A stretch of DNA of 64,000 nucleotides from Pseudomonas sp. Root562 (GCF_001427125.1 NZ_LMGK01000003.1:25659-89658); one strand, 5' to 3'; positions 46,033 through 56,578 are shown, counted from the first letter of the stretch. Made by a program: numbers and translations. Notes: a model not told the origin generated them from the letters alone.

Positions 46033-49000
46033 TTAATCCATGTGCGAACCCGGCGGCCGCGTTCCACCGGCAGGTTTAGATGCAAGTGAGCTGTTCAGAG
46101 TGATCAGAACCGGCTGGTCAATCACGCGCCCGGCGTTTGCTTCGACTGCGCCGCGCAGGATGGACATATTGCGTTCATAAGCATTTCTGTCCGTGTACAA
46201 CTGGCTCAGCAGCGAGGTAGTCACCGCCAGCGAGTCAGCATTTTCAAAGGTTTTGGCACTGGCGTGACAGGCATCGCCCTCATCCGTAACCGGCAGACGT
46301 CCCGACGCCAGGTTCAGCAGCGCGGCTACATCCAGCAACTGCCCTCTTTCGCCGTTGCGTCCGGCATCGCGGGCATAGCTGACATCGTCAGTCTGTGAAG
46401 CACCGTGGAACAACTCATGAATCAAGTCGTCTGCCACGACATCATGGTTGAAGCCCAAACTGATGAAGTGTTTGTTCAGTTGGGGTGTATAGATTTCGAT
46501 GAATTGCGTGTTCGATGGGTCTTGTGCGCCTTTCCATTGTTCGTACGCCTCCTTGTTCAATGCAGCGATGTTGTGAGTGGTCTTGAGCGGATCGAGAAAC
46601 ATGTTACTGATGGAAAGACCTGCAAAGTCAGCCCTGACCAATCTCAGATAGCTCAACAACCGTTCGAATGCATCGCTCGAGTTGCTTCCCATCAGCACCT
46701 TGATGATTGCGTCGCGCTCCCTCGTCAGGTCGAGACTGTTCAAGACGTTGATCGCGTTTTCGATTTTTGTACGCGCCAGCGGCAAGCTTTGCTCAATGAA
46801 CTGTCGGGTATAGCTGACGGGCAATGTCTTGTTGAATCGAGGCAACTGGATAGGTGACTCAAACATGAAGTTGTTCAGTCTGGGTCCCCAGGGTTTGCCC
46901 AATCGATCAAGGGCATACCATTGATGAGCGTTACGCGCTGCCACCACCGTTAATGTGTCACCGGTTGCGCCAAGAGGTCGCCAGGTACCCTGCCCGGTGG
47001 TATCGGCGCGATTGGCTGCGCGAATCAAGTCATAGGTTTTGTGTCGGCCATTGAGTTTTTGTAACTGTGATTGCGCCAGCCCGAGCATCTCTTGAGCCTG
47101 CCTGTTAAAGCGTAGCGCTCCCTTGTGGACGAGTTTCCCGGCTCCGAACAATGCCGTAGGCACACCATCCAGCGGGTTGATGAGGGAAACGGAGGTCACG
47201 AAGGCTAGCTTGGTCAACTGGGCGGCTTTGGACGACAAGGAGACGGCCTTCGACGAAATGCTCAGCGCTTTGGCAGCCGCCCCCGCAAAGGCACCTCCCA
47301 AGGCAATGGCGTCCATGGCACAACCATAGATCCCGTCGACCACCCTATTGTGATCCCCAGAAGATAAATCCTCGATGCACTTTTTAAAGGGAACCACCAG
47401 ATTCACGATGTAATCGGCAGTCTCATTGCCCATTTTGCGCTGGCTTTCAAGCGCAGTCGGCACGGTGGCCATTGCTTCAACTTCGGAAAACTTGCGGAAC
47501 GGATGATGACTCACGACGAACTCGGCAATCCTTGCAAACTGCGGGTTGCCAAAATTCATATAAATACTCTGCGTGCGCGCTACCACAGACCTTGGTGCCG
47601 GGAGCTCACCCAACTTTTCGATAATCGCCAAGTCGCTGCGCGCATGCTGCTCAACTGCAACCCCCTCCGTGTATTCCTTCAGAGTGACAGGCAACGCTTC
47701 CAAAGGCGTGGGTGCCACCTGCGCATTCAAATCGCCGATGAAATCGATCCTGGAGCGACCCGAACATTTTCCCTTCGAGGTGATCAGGTTTCCAAGGACA
47801 TCGTTTTTCCGTAGCTCTCCTCTGAATGTAAACAACTCATAGCACGCAACCGAGTTTTCGTGGATGGCGTACATCACAACACCAAAGCGGCCCGTGACAG
47901 CATCTTTGCCTTGTTGGGTTTCGTAATCTGTCTCATACGTAAGCGGTCCGCCGATATAGCGGGAGGATATCTCTACCGCTGCACCGCGAAGGGTAAAGAA
48001 CGTAATCTTGCCTTTCAGAAAGATTTCCAGGTCAAAGGGGAGCATGTGTGAAAGGGCCAATTTCACGTTTGTGACCACCGCACTATTCAAATTGCCGAGA
48101 TAGCCGCGCAATTGCCGATGAAATTCGACATTGTTGGGTGCCAGGTACGACAACAGAGGGAAACGTTTGTAAATGCTGAGTACGGAGGGATCGTGGAAGG
48201 TTGGCCTTGTGTAATGGGTCATACCGGCCAGCAAGTCAGTTGTCGTGGTGTCATCGGGAAAAACCGCGCGAAGATCCCACTCACCGCTCGCCAGGTCTCC
48301 TGACATATGCAAATCGACCATCGACATGGCGGTGGGCGAGGCATATAGGCCAGGGCGTTGATAGATAACTTTCCTGTCGAGGAAATCACAACCGGGTGCC
48401 ACGTCTTCCAAGGCTTTGCGAGCAATGTCTTCTCTACTGGGCAACGGATTGGACAGTACCCGGGCCAGATGGGTGAAGTGCTCTGTGTAAGCCTCGAAAG
48501 CGGCAATCGCCCGCTCCGTCGTTTCCTTCGCCGCTTGAGTGAGCTCAGTTGGCTCGATAACACCATTCAACAACGCCCAGTCAACGATTGGATCGATCAT
48601 TGCCAGATCCCGCAGACGGGAGAGGGGCGAACTGACAGGCTCGAGTTCGACGTAGGCCATGATTTGCCCGTAGCTCAGCACAAGCGCCGCCCCTTTCGTG
48701 ACCGCCTCCACCAGCGCAACGCCACGGCAAAAGACCACCCAGGCAACCGAGCCCATCGTCAACGACGATGGAACACCCTTGACCAGAAATTCCGGCGCAA
48801 TTTCCGCCAGTAGCAGGTGCGATGCCATTGGCGCCAGGACAGGATTCACCCAGCCTTTGGTGTGCAGGAAGGTTTCCAGTTCCTTGCGCACGTTCAACGA
48901 AGATCGTTCGACGTTGGTTGGAGAATACAAATCGAACCCGCCGATACTCTTTCTGCCTTGAGCTTTGCCGAAGTCTGGATACAGCTCCAGCAAAATAGCC

Positions 49001-49884
49001 GTTATCAATAGTTGCCCAAGATCCTGTGCAGAGACGTCTTGCCCAGATGTTGCACCGAACCAGTCCAGTTCCTTCAGGAGGTTTCTGGCGCAGGTTTGGG
49101 CCGCCGGATGCCTGACCAACTGAACGATACATTCAGCGGCGTTATCGTGCGTTGCAAGAGTGCCACTTGTTTCGCGATACAGTTTGTCCAGCAGCTTTTT
49201 GTCGGGAGCTATAAGCTTTGCAGTGGCTTGACGAATAGCTGCATGTTGCTCAGCCGACAATACGATTAATGACGGATCATCGGCAGCAAGTTGCCGCCAA
49301 TAGTTACCAAGTTCATCAACTTCAGGATCAAATTCGAACAACGCGATCAGATTCCTGGTTTCGCTCGCATTCCTGGGAACCGCCAACCCATGAAACTCCA
49401 GCCATTGATCAACAAAAGTGTAATCCTCTGTATATACGTACCCGCCCGCCTGGCTTGCAATATCCCCTATGACAAGAAGTTTCTGATAGTTGTGGGATGC
49501 CTGGATGAGTTCCAGGTCAACGGCTTCCCACGTTGTAGTGCTTTTTCTGTATATTTCCAACACGCCGGTGGCGTTAATACGTGTTAAGGCCATACTCTCG
49601 AGACGGAGGCGGCGGAGTTCATCCATCACGGACGTATGATTAGCCAGATTATTCCATGCCACTCGCCCTGGCATATGGACCTCATAGAGAGAAGACCCCG
49701 TCACCAACGGAAACTCATACCCTTGCCAGTCATACGGCCCTTCGTCCTCTTGTTCATCGAAGACAGTTTTTAACTGCTGCAATACCAATTGACGCTCTGC
49801 CGCATCGGCCTTTAACCATTCGCACTGCACATCTGAAACCGACCCCGACAACTGATAGGCTTTATATTTCAAACTGTCACACAT
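46033..49884 (-). CDS. Large toxin-like protein with C-terminal HExxH zinc-protease signature
   Basis: 1283 residues, no signal peptide. The N-terminal two thirds resemble DUF6543-type (dermonecrotic-toxin-like) proteins that are common in Pseudomonas. A hydrophobic A/G/S-rich stretch (about 843-930) may insert into membranes. The C-terminus has HELFH (1156-1160), followed at once by TDDVSY (1165-1170) and later NADS (1215-1218). This is the order seen in aspzincin metallo-endopeptidases (HExxH, GTxDxxY, NAD). It is a plausible effector cleaving a host or rival protein. GAGG precedes the ATG. GC is visibly lower than in the flanking genes, suggesting transfer. No immunity or secretion gene is adjacent. 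Confidence 0.75.
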   Translation of the reverse strand: MCDSLKYKAYQLSGSVSDVQCEWLKADAAERQLVLQQLKTVFDEQEDEGPYDWQGYEFPLVTGSSLYEVHMPGRVAWNNLANHTSVMDELRRLRLESMALTRINATGVLEIYRKSTTTWEAVDLELIQASHNYQKLLVIGDIASQAGGYVYTEDYTFVDQWLEFHGLAVPRNASETRNLIALFEFDPEVDELGNYWRQLAADDPSLIVLSAEQHAAIRQATAKLIAPDKKLLDKLYRETSGTLATHDNAAECIVQLVRHPAAQTCARNLLKELDWFGATSGQDVSAQDLGQLLITAILLELYPDFGKAQGRKSIGGFDLYSPTNVERSSLNVRKELETFLHTKGWVNPVLAPMASHLLLAEIAPEFLVKGVPSSLTMGSVAWVVFCRGVALVEAVTKGAALVLSYGQIMAYVELEPVSSPLSRLRDLAMIDPIVDWALLNGVIEPTELTQAAKETTERAIAAFEAYTEHFTHLARVLSNPLPSREDIARKALEDVAPGCDFLDRKVIYQRPGLYASPTAMSMVDLHMSGDLASGEWDLRAVFPDDTTTTDLLAGMTHYTRPTFHDPSVLSIYKRFPLLSYLAPNNVEFHRQLRGYLGNLNSAVVTNVKLALSHMLPFDLEIFLKGKITFFTLRGAAVEISSRYIGGPLTYETDYETQQGKDAVTGRFGVVMYAIHENSVACYELFTFRGELRKNDVLGNLITSKGKCSGRSRIDFIGDLNAQVAPTPLEALPVTLKEYTEGVAVEQHARSDLAIIEKLGELPAPRSVVARTQSIYMNFGNPQFARIAEFVVSHHPFRKFSEVEAMATVPTALESQRKMGNETADYIVNLVVPFKKCIEDLSSGDHNRVVDGIYGCAMDAIALGGAFAGAAAKALSISSKAVSLSSKAAQLTKLAFVTSVSLINPLDGVPTALFGAGKLVHKGALRFNRQAQEMLGLAQSQLQKLNGRHKTYDLIRAANRADTTGQGTWRPLGATGDTLTVVAARNAHQWYALDRLGKPWGPRLNNFMFESPIQLPRFNKTLPVSYTRQFIEQSLPLARTKIENAINVLNSLDLTRERDAIIKVLMGSNSSDAFERLLSYLRLVRADFAGLSISNMFLDPLKTTHNIAALNKEAYEQWKGAQDPSNTQFIEIYTPQLNKHFISLGFNHDVVADDLIHELFHGASQTDDVSYARDAGRNGERGQLLDVAALLNLASGRLPVTDEGDACHASAKTFENADSLAVTTSLLSQLYTDRNAYERNMSILRGAVEANAGRVIDQPVLITLNSSLASKPAGGTRPPGSHMD

Positions 49885-50019
49885 AAAACAACCTCATAGA
49901 TTTAATCACTGATTAGTTAAACGAGCATCAATCCTTACCCACCCGGGATTAATTAAACAGTAAAAATCTACGAAACAATATTTCAGAACTTCAAATAACG
50001 AACCTGCCTGCCAATAAAA

Positions 50020-51129
50020 TCAATCCTCCAAATTCCACTCACTACTCGGCCCACTTACTATTGAAACACCCTCCCTATAACGTTTTAGGCGCAACTTTAG
50101 ATTATTAAACGAGTCCGCATTCTTTAATGCTTCGCTCTCGCTGATAACACCTTCGACCACCAGTTCATACAGTGCGCCATCGAAGGTCTGCATGCCCAAC
50201 TCTTTGGATTTTTCCATAATGTTTTTAAGTTCATCCAGTTCATTGCGCCGGATCAAATCGCCAATGGTCGGCGTCCCGAGCATCACTTCCACCGCCGCCC
50301 GTCGCTGACCATCCCGAGTGCGCACCAACCGTTGCGACACGAATGCCTTGAGGTTGTTGCCCAGGTCGTGGAGCAGCTGCGTACGCCGTTCCTCGGGGAA
50401 AAAGTTGATGATGCGGTCCAGCGCCTGATGGGCGTTGTGAGCATGCAGCGTGGAGATCACCAGATGCCCGGTATCAGCAAATGCCAGTGCGTGCTCCATG
50501 GTTTCGCGGTCGCGAATCTCGCCGATCAGCACCACGTCTGGCGCCTGACGCAGGGTATTTTTTAACGCGGCGTGAAAACTGCGGGTATCGACGCCGACCT
50601 CGCGCTGGTTGATGATTGATTTCTTGTGCCGGTGGATGTATTCGATCGGGTCTTCGATAGTGACGATATGCCCACTGGCATGACGGTTGCGATAATCGAT
50701 CAGGGCCGCCAGCGAGGTAGACTTGCCGGAACCGGTGGCGCCGACGAACAACATCAAACCTTGCTTGAGCATCACCGTCTCGAGCAGTACCGGCGGCAAC
50801 TTGAGGTCTTCGTAACGTGGTATGTCGAGTTTGACGTTGCGCACCACCATCGACACGTCGTTACGCTGCTTGAAGATATTGACCCGGAAGCGACCAATCC
50901 CCGCCAGGGAGATCGCCAGGTTCATCTCCAGTTGACGATCGAACTCCAGCCGCTGTTCGGCGTCCATGATGGACGCGGCAATTGCCGCAATGTCTCCCGG
51001 CTTGAAGGGATGGTCGTCAAGCGCTGTAAGAATTCCGTCGAAGCGCGCGCTGGGTGGCGCGCCCGTGGACAGGTAAAGGTCGGAGCCATCCTGGCTGGCC
51101 AGGCGTTTCAACAGCGCATCGATTTCCAT
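50020..51129 (-). CDS. pilU: PilT/PilU-family ATPase (PilU-like)
   Basis: 369-residue hexameric ATPase associated with type IV pilus retraction. It has the N-terminal PAS-like domain with GSDLYLSTG, Walker A GATGSGKST (about 134-142), TIEDPIEYIH, the Asp box region, Walker B LIGEIRDRETM and the AIRNLI-like histidine box. The VGVDTRSFHAALKNTLRQAPD region and the GMQTFDGALY motif fit PilU/PilT. It is solitary, with no pilT beside it. The ATG at 51129 gives MEIDALLKRL. The last 45 or so codons are more AT-rich than the rest. It is divergent from the hybrid kinase gene. Confidence 0.9.
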   Translation of the reverse strand: MEIDALLKRLASQDGSDLYLSTGAPPSARFDGILTALDDHPFKPGDIAAIAASIMDAEQRLEFDRQLEMNLAISLAGIGRFRVNIFKQRNDVSMVVRNVKLDIPRYEDLKLPPVLLETVMLKQGLMLFVGATGSGKSTSLAALIDYRNRHASGHIVTIEDPIEYIHRHKKSIINQREVGVDTRSFHAALKNTLRQAPDVVLIGEIRDRETMEHALAFADTGHLVISTLHAHNAHQALDRIINFFPEERRTQLLHDLGNNLKAFVSQRLVRTRDGQRRAAVEVMLGTPTIGDLIRRNELDELKNIMEKSKELGMQTFDGALYELVVEGVISESEALKNADSFNNLKLRLKRYREGVSIVSGPSSEWNLED

Positions 51130-51240
51130 GGCAAAAAGCACCCGCGAAGCATTCAATTGGAAAATGACCCGATTGCGGTCATTCAGCGTCTGGTAACAAT
51201 AGTAGACGCCGCCATACCGACTTATGTGCAGGACAACTTG

Positions 51241-53778
51241 ATGAACGCATCACCGACCGGCAGCGATGCCCAGGCCTTGATTGCCCGACTGGACTGGGCG
51301 AACAGTCCGCTCGGCGCCGCCAGTACCTGGCCGCAAAGCCTGCGAACCGCCGTGGATATCGTGATTCACTCGCCAATGCCGATGTTGCTGCTCTGGGGCC
51401 CGCAGCTGACGCAGATCTACAACGACGGCTTCGCCCTGCTCGCGGGCAGCAAGCATCCGCACGCTTTCGGACAGCCTACACACCAGATCTGGCCAGAACT
51501 CCAGGACTTCACCGACCCGATTTACAGCGCCGTCCTACAAGGCCAGGTGCGAACCTACAGCGAGCAGCGTTTCACCTTGCAGCGCAACGGCAAGGATTCC
51601 GACTTCTGGCTTGATCTGACTTATAGCCCGATCCGCGACGAGAATGCCCAGGTCGCCGGAATTCTGGTCACCGCCATCGAAACCAATGAACGACGGCGCA
51701 TCGCCCTGGAACTTGAACAGCGCTCGGCCGCCAGCCTCAAGGCACAGCAAGACACCGAGGAGCGCCTGCAACTGGCGCTCTCTGCCACCGACGCGGTGGG
51801 CACCTGGGATTGGGATATCGGCGAGGACCGCTTCATCGCCGATGCGCATTTCGCCCAACTGCACGGTATCGATCCGGCCATGGCCGGCCAACTGCCGATC
51901 AGCGATTACCTGCACGGCGTCCACCCCGAAGACCGCGCCATGATCGCCCGCAGCATCAAGCACTGCATCACCCACGGCACCGAATACGCCGAGGAATATC
52001 GCCTGCTGCAGCCAGATGGCCAAGTGCGCTGGGTGTTTGCCCGCGGGCGTTGCTACAAGGACCATCACGGCCGGCCGATCCGTTTCCTCGGCGCGGCCCT
52101 GGACCTGACCGAACGCAAGAATACCGAGCAGGCCCTGCGTCAGAGCCAGACCGAGTTGCAGTTGATCATCAACGCCATGCCGATTCTGATCAGCTATGTC
52201 GACCGTGAGGAACGCTTTCGCCTGAACAACGCCGCGTATCTGGACTGGTACGGCCTGACACCACAGGAGCTCTATGGCCGCACGGTTCGGGAAGTCCTGG
52301 GCGATGAGGCCTACGCCCTGCGCGCCGAGCACATCGCCCAGGCATTGAGCGGCAAACCATGCTGCTTCAGCCTCAATACGCCGCACCGTGACGGCAGTAT
52401 CCGCCATGCCTTGATGAATTACTTGCCACGTCACGGTGCCGATGGCTCGGTAAACGGTTTCTACATCTTCGTGATCGACGAAACCGAGCGCAAGCAGACC
52501 GAAGAAGCCCTGCGTAACCTCAACGAAACCCTCGAAGAGCGCGTTGCCGCCCGCACCCGGCAACTGGCCGAAAGCAATCAGCGTCTGCAAAACGAGATGG
52601 TCGAGCGCGAACGCGCGGAAGACGCCTTGCGCCATGCGCAGAAGATGGAAGCGGTGGGCCAGCTGACGGGGGGTATCGCCCATGACTTCAACAACATGCT
52701 CACCGGGATCATCGGCAGCCTTGACCTGATGCAGCGCTACATCGCCGAAGGGCGCACGGAAGAAATCGGCCGCTTCACCGAGGCGGCGGTGTCCTCGGCC
52801 AACCGCGCCGCCGCTCTTACCCATCGCCTGCTGGCGTTTTCCAGGCGCCAGTCGCTGGATCGCAAACCGCTGAACGCCAACGATCTGATCCATTCCCTGG
52901 AAGACCTGCTGCGGCGAACCAAGGGCGATCACATCGAACTCAAGTTGCAACTGGCCGAAGATGCCTGGCCGGTCAGCACTGACGTCAGCCAACTGGAAAA
53001 CGCCCTGCTCAACCTGGTCATAAACGCTCGGGATGCCATGCCCGATGGCGGTGAGCTGCGTATCGAAACCGCCAACGTCTACCTCGACAGCAGCGACATC
53101 AATACGCTGGAACCGGTCAAGGCCGGCGATTACCTGATGATCGCCGTCACGGACAACGGTACCGGCATGACCCCCAAAGTCCTGGCCAAGGCGTTCGATC
53201 CGTTCTTCACCACCAAACCCATCGGTCAGGGCACCGGGCTTGGGTTATCGATGATTTATGGCTTTGCGCAACAGTCGGGCGGCCACGTCAGCCTGTTCAG
53301 CCTGCCGGGCCAGGGCACCAGTGTGCGCTTGTATCTGCCGCGTCTGCGTGTCATGGAACCCGAAGATGTGCTGTCGCCGGTGATCAGCGAAGCGCCACCG
53401 GCCATTGCCGGGGAAACCGTGGTGTTGGTCGAGGATGACCCAGCGGTGCGCATGTTGGTGCGAGACCTGCTCAAGGAACTGGGGTATCACGCACACGAAG
53501 CCGAAGATGCGAAATCCGCCCTGCCCTTGCTGGAGTCCGACATGCGGGTCGACCTGCTGGTGACGGATGTCGGCCTGCCGGGCATGAACGGTCGGCAATT
53601 GGCGGAAATCGCCCGCCAGTATCGTCCGGCGCTGAAAGTGCTGTTCATGACCGGGTATGCGCAGATGGCGGCCGAACGTCAGGGCTTTCTCGAAGAAGGC
53701 ATGGACATGGTGGCCAAACCGTTCTCCATTGATCTGTTGGCCAACAAGATTCGCACGATGATCGGCCAACCCCGCTGA
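51241..53778 (+). CDS. Cytoplasmic PAS-rich hybrid sensor histidine kinase
   Basis: 845 residues without membrane helices. Three PAS-type sensor domains occupy about 25-150, 165-300 and 310-440, the second with [11 protein letters not shown] coiled linker ([11 protein letters not shown]) leads to HisKA with H481 ([11 protein letters not shown]), an HATPase domain ([18 protein letters not shown]), and a C-terminal receiver with D776 ([11 protein letters not shown]). The ATG at 51241 is used; the far longer frame runs antisense through pilU. The lone gene gives no clue to the partner. Confidence 0.93.
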   Translation: MNASPTGSDAQALIARLDWANSPLGAASTWPQSLRTAVDIVIHSPMPMLLLWGPQLTQIYNDGFALLAGSKHPHAFGQPTHQIWPELQDFTDPIYSAVLQGQVRTYSEQRFTLQRNGKDSDFWLDLTYSPIRDENAQVAGILVTAIETNERRRIALELEQRSAASLKAQQDTEERLQLALSATDAVGTWDWDIGEDRFIADAHFAQLHGIDPAMAGQLPISDYLHGVHPEDRAMIARSIKHCITHGTEYAEEYRLLQPDGQVRWVFARGRCYKDHHGRPIRFLGAALDLTERKNTEQALRQSQTELQLIINAMPILISYVDREERFRLNNAAYLDWYGLTPQELYGRTVREVLGDEAYALRAEHIAQALSGKPCCFSLNTPHRDGSIRHALMNYLPRHGADGSVNGFYIFVIDETERKQTEEALRNLNETLEERVAARTRQLAESNQRLQNEMVERERAEDALRHAQKMEAVGQLTGGIAHDFNNMLTGIIGSLDLMQRYIAEGRTEEIGRFTEAAVSSANRAAALTHRLLAFSRRQSLDRKPLNANDLIHSLEDLLRRTKGDHIELKLQLAEDAWPVSTDVSQLENALLNLVINARDAMPDGGELRIETANVYLDSSDINTLEPVKAGDYLMIAVTDNGTGMTPKVLAKAFDPFFTTKPIGQGTGLGLSMIYGFAQQSGGHVSLFSLPGQGTSVRLYLPRLRVMEPEDVLSPVISEAPPAIAGETVVLVEDDPAVRMLVRDLLKELGYHAHEAEDAKSALPLLESDMRVDLLVTDVGLPGMNGRQLAEIARQYRPALKVLFMTGYAQMAAERQGFLEEGMDMVAKPFSIDLLANKIRTMIGQPR

Positions 53779-53832
53779 CTTAAGGCATAATCGCGCGCCC
53801 CGCCGTCAACACCGTTACAAGGTATCTACCCC

Positions 53833-54108
53833 ATGAAAGCTCAAGCCCGCCACATTCTGGTGAAAACCTCGGAAGAAGCCGAGCAGCTCAAGCAACGCAT
53901 CGCCAAGGGCGAGGCCTTTGATGTGTTGGCCAAGAAATATTCCACCTGCCCGTCCGGCAAACGTGGCGGCGACCTGGGTGAAGTGCGGCCGGGGCAGATG
54001 GTTGGGGCGATTGATGCGGTGATCTTCAAGAAACCGTTGCGGGTGGTGCATGGGCCGATCAAGAGCAAGTTCGGGTATCACCTGGTGCAGGTGTTTTACC
54101 GGGATTGA
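53833..54108 (+). CDS. Parvulin-type peptidyl-prolyl cis-trans isomerase (91 aa)
   Basis: 91-residue parvulin similar to that at 34014 (ARHILV, GGDLGEVRPGQMV, SKFGYHLVQV). The two differ at many positions, so they are old paralogues rather than a recent duplication. Cytosolic folding helper; a REP pair follows. Confidence 0.94.
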   Translation: MKAQARHILVKTSEEAEQLKQRIAKGEAFDVLAKKYSTCPSGKRGGDLGEVRPGQMVGAIDAVIFKKPLRVVHGPIKSKFGYHLVQVFYRD

Positions 54109-54123
54109 GAGGCTGGCTTTCTG

Positions 54124-54218
54124 GCCGCATCGCTGGCAAGCCAGCTCCCAGTGATTTGTGGGTGGCCAGAGATGTCAGCCACACCAAAAAACCTGTGGGA
54201 GCTGGCTTGCCAGCGATC
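54124..54218. repeat. REP pair (family B)
   Basis: Inverted copies of a core reading ATCGCTGGCAAGCCAGCTCCCA, separated by about 55 bases. The core differs from family A (GCGGGCAAGCC...CTCCTAC) used at 40-41.6 kb and 61 kb. Confidence 0.9.
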
Positions 54219-54247
54219 CGATGGCGCAGCCATCGGCCATGCCACTG

Positions 54248-55180
54248 TTATCCTGGAATCAGCGCCCCAGGCACCTGAATCACCTGGCTCGCCAACCGAT
54301 GCCCCGCCTCGGCAGCCTCCACCGGGCTCCCGCCCCTGAGCCGCGAGGCCAGATACGCCGCACTGAACGAATCCCCTGCCGCCGTGGTATCCACCACCCG
54401 CTCGACCTTCTGCGCCGGCACTTCAAATGACTCACCAACACAGCGAATCAGGCACGCTTCGGCACCTCGCTTGAGCACCACTTCCGGCGTGCCGATCTGC
54501 TCGTACGCGGCGAACACCGCCTCGCAATCGGCAAAATGGAACAGCGCCTGTTCGTCATCGACGGTCAGCAACGCCAGATCGACATACGGCAAAACGCTGC
54601 GGTAGGCCGCCCGCGCATCCTCCAGCGAAGCCCACAGCCGTGGCCGATAGTTGTTGTCGAAGACGATTCGCGCATCACGCTGACGGGCTTCGATCAAGGT
54701 TTCCAACAGTTTTCCCCGACCTTGTACGCCAAGGACCGCGAGCGTGATGCCGCTAAAATAAAGCACATCGTAATCCGGCAACGCCGCCAGGATCGGCGCG
54801 GCGGCCGGGGTGGTGAAGCAATCGCGCACCGCGGCTTCATTGCGCCAATAAAGGAAACGACGCTCGCCGGCGGCATCGGTCTGAATGCAGTACAAACCCG
54901 GCAAACGCCCGGGTAAACGCTGAACCATGTCCAGGCCGATGTTTTCTTCGGCCCAGCTCTGGCACATGGCATCGCTGAAACTGTCGTCGCCCAGCGCGGT
55001 GACATAGTCGACGCTACCAGCATTGCCGAGCTCACGGGCCAGGTAGACCGCGGTGTTCAAGGTATCGCCGCCGAAGCTTTGTTGCAGGCTGCCGTCGGCG
55101 CGCTGTTGCAGCTCGATCATGCATTCGCCGATCAGGGCGATGCGCGGGGTGTTGGGGCCGAGGGTGTTGATGGTGTTCAT
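54248..55180 (-). CDS. kdgK: 2-keto-3-deoxygluconate kinase (PfkB family)
   Basis: 310-residue ribokinase-fold sugar kinase. The N-terminal GECMIEL and FGGDTLNTAVYLARE segments match KDG kinases, and the PfkB signature DTTAAGDSFSAAYL supplies the catalytic D270 and the anion hole. It phosphorylates KDG to KDPG, entering the Entner-Doudoroff pathway. It lies downstream of the PLP dehydratase gene on the same strand with a composite repeat between them, and is probably part of the glucosaminate cluster. Confidence 0.9.
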   Translation of the reverse strand: MNTINTLGPNTPRIALIGECMIELQQRADGSLQQSFGGDTLNTAVYLARELGNAGSVDYVTALGDDSFSDAMCQSWAEENIGLDMVQRLPGRLPGLYCIQTDAAGERRFLYWRNEAAVRDCFTTPAAAPILAALPDYDVLYFSGITLAVLGVQGRGKLLETLIEARQRDARIVFDNNYRPRLWASLEDARAAYRSVLPYVDLALLTVDDEQALFHFADCEAVFAAYEQIGTPEVVLKRGAEACLIRCVGESFEVPAQKVERVVDTTAAGDSFSAAYLASRLRGGSPVEAAEAGHRLASQVIQVPGALIPG

Positions 55181-55202
55181 TAGGGTGGAGGCTCTCTCAA
55201 AC

Positions 55203-55312
55203 GATCGTACCCACGCTCTGCGTGGGAATGCATCCCGTGACGCTCTGCGTCACATTCGCAAGCAGGACGCGGAGCGTCCCTGGCGGCATTCCCACGCAGA
55301 GCGTGGGAACGA
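55203..55312. repeat. Composite palindromic intergenic repeat, copy 2
   Basis: Same plan as 27-135: terminal CCCACGCTCTGCGTGGG-type hairpin, an internal GTGACGCTCTGCGTCAC hairpin, a GGACGC/GCGTCC hairpin, then the terminal hairpin inverted. It lies between kdgK and the dehydratase gene. Confidence 0.88.
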
Positions 55313-55322
55313 GCAGGTGTGG

Positions 55323-56540
55323 TTAGAAACAGGTTTCCATGGTCTCGATAACGCTCAACTGCTCATCCACCAGACACCCCATGCGCCACTTGTCGAACGT
55401 CAGGCACGGGTGCGAAGTGCCGAACGAAATAATGTCACCCACGCGTAGTTCTACCCCCGGCGCCACGGTCATGAACGCGTGCTGGTCCATCACCGCCGTC
55501 ACCTTGCAGGCACCGACATCGTCGCCCTTGGCTGGCACCACGCCAGCCTTGTAACGCAGCAGCGGCACCGGCAAACCGGCGTCGTAGGCCACATCGCGCT
55601 TACCCAGGGCAATCACCGCGAAGCCCGGCTCCGGCAAGGACTGCACGTGCGCCCAGACTTCCAGCGCCGGGCGCAGGCCTTCGTGCAAATCACTGCGACG
55701 GTCGAGGACGCAGCATTGCGCTTCTTTGTAGATGCCATGGTCGTGGGCGACATAACTGCCCGGGCGCAAGACGCTGAGGAAACGCCCTGCGGCGTTCTGC
55801 GCCTCGAACTCTTCGGCAATCAAGTCATACCAGGCCGAGCCGGACGCGGTGATGATCGGCTTGGCGATGGCAAACGCGCCGCTGTCCTGCAACTGCACTG
55901 CCAGGCGAACCAGCGAGCCTGCAAACGCTCGAATCCCGCTGACCGCGTGATCACCGTGGATCACGCCTTCGTAACCTTCGATCCCGGTCAAGGCCAGTGC
56001 CGGTTGCGCAGCGATGGCCTTGGCCAGATCCAGCACTTGCTGCTCGCTGCGGCAACCACAACGTCCACCGACCACACCGTACTCGATCATCACGTTCAAC
56101 CGAACGCCGCGCGAGGCGAAATAGGCGCCGAGGTCAGCGACGTTGTCCGGGTGGTCGACCATGCAATAGAAGTCGAACGCAGGGTCAGCCAGCAGATCGG
56201 CGATCAGCGCCATGTTCGGCGTACCGACCAGTTGGTTGGCCATCAGCACCCGATGCACGCCATGGGCGTAGGCCGCGCGGGTTTGCGTGGCGCTGGCCAG
56301 GGTGATGCCCCAGGCGCCGGCGTCCAGTTGCCGACGAAACAGCGCCGGGGTCATGCTGGTTTTGCCGTGGGGCGCCAGTTCAGCGCCGCTGTTGCTGACA
56401 AAGTCCTGCATCCAGCGGATGTTGTGTTCCAGCGCTTCACGGTGCAGCACCAGCGCCGGCAGGCTGACGTCGCGCACCAGGTTGGCGCCAATGTGGGCAA
56501 AGCCCTTTTCCACGGCGGCAGTATTCTTGGCAGAAGACAT
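55323..56540 (-). CDS. Fold-III PLP dehydratase (DSD1-like), probably D-glucosaminate dehydratase
   Basis: 405 residues with alanine-racemase-type N-terminal barrel. The PLP lysine is K60 (APHGKTSM), and C-terminal SHPC and TFDKWR supply the metal-binding His and Cys known from D-serine dehydratases and D-threonine aldolases. Next to KDG kinase and RidA, the reaction that fits best is D-glucosaminate to 2-keto-3-deoxygluconate plus ammonia; D-serine or D-threonine are alternatives. The ATG at 56540 with GGAG upstream is used, as the upstream frame overlaps the iclR gene. Confidence 0.82.
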   Translation of the reverse strand: MSSAKNTAAVEKGFAHIGANLVRDVSLPALVLHREALEHNIRWMQDFVSNSGAELAPHGKTSMTPALFRRQLDAGAWGITLASATQTRAAYAHGVHRVLMANQLVGTPNMALIADLLADPAFDFYCMVDHPDNVADLGAYFASRGVRLNVMIEYGVVGGRCGCRSEQQVLDLAKAIAAQPALALTGIEGYEGVIHGDHAVSGIRAFAGSLVRLAVQLQDSGAFAIAKPIITASGSAWYDLIAEEFEAQNAAGRFLSVLRPGSYVAHDHGIYKEAQCCVLDRRSDLHEGLRPALEVWAHVQSLPEPGFAVIALGKRDVAYDAGLPVPLLRYKAGVVPAKGDDVGACKVTAVMDQHAFMTVAPGVELRVGDIISFGTSHPCLTFDKWRMGCLVDEQLSVIETMETCF

Positions 56541-56578
56541 GGTCGAACTCCTCACATTCGCGGCCGCAGGCAGCCGCT

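Noticed and set aside
46033..49884. Mcf/FitD insect toxin assignment for the 1283-aa protein
   Set aside because: It is far shorter than Mcf/FitD toxins and lacks the fit regulatory and export genes; the DUF6543-like plus HExxH reading fits better.
50626..51240. N-terminal extension of the hybrid kinase through pilU
   Set aside because: The extension is antisense to pilU and has shadow-frame composition; the ATG at 51241 begins the recognisable sensor sequence.
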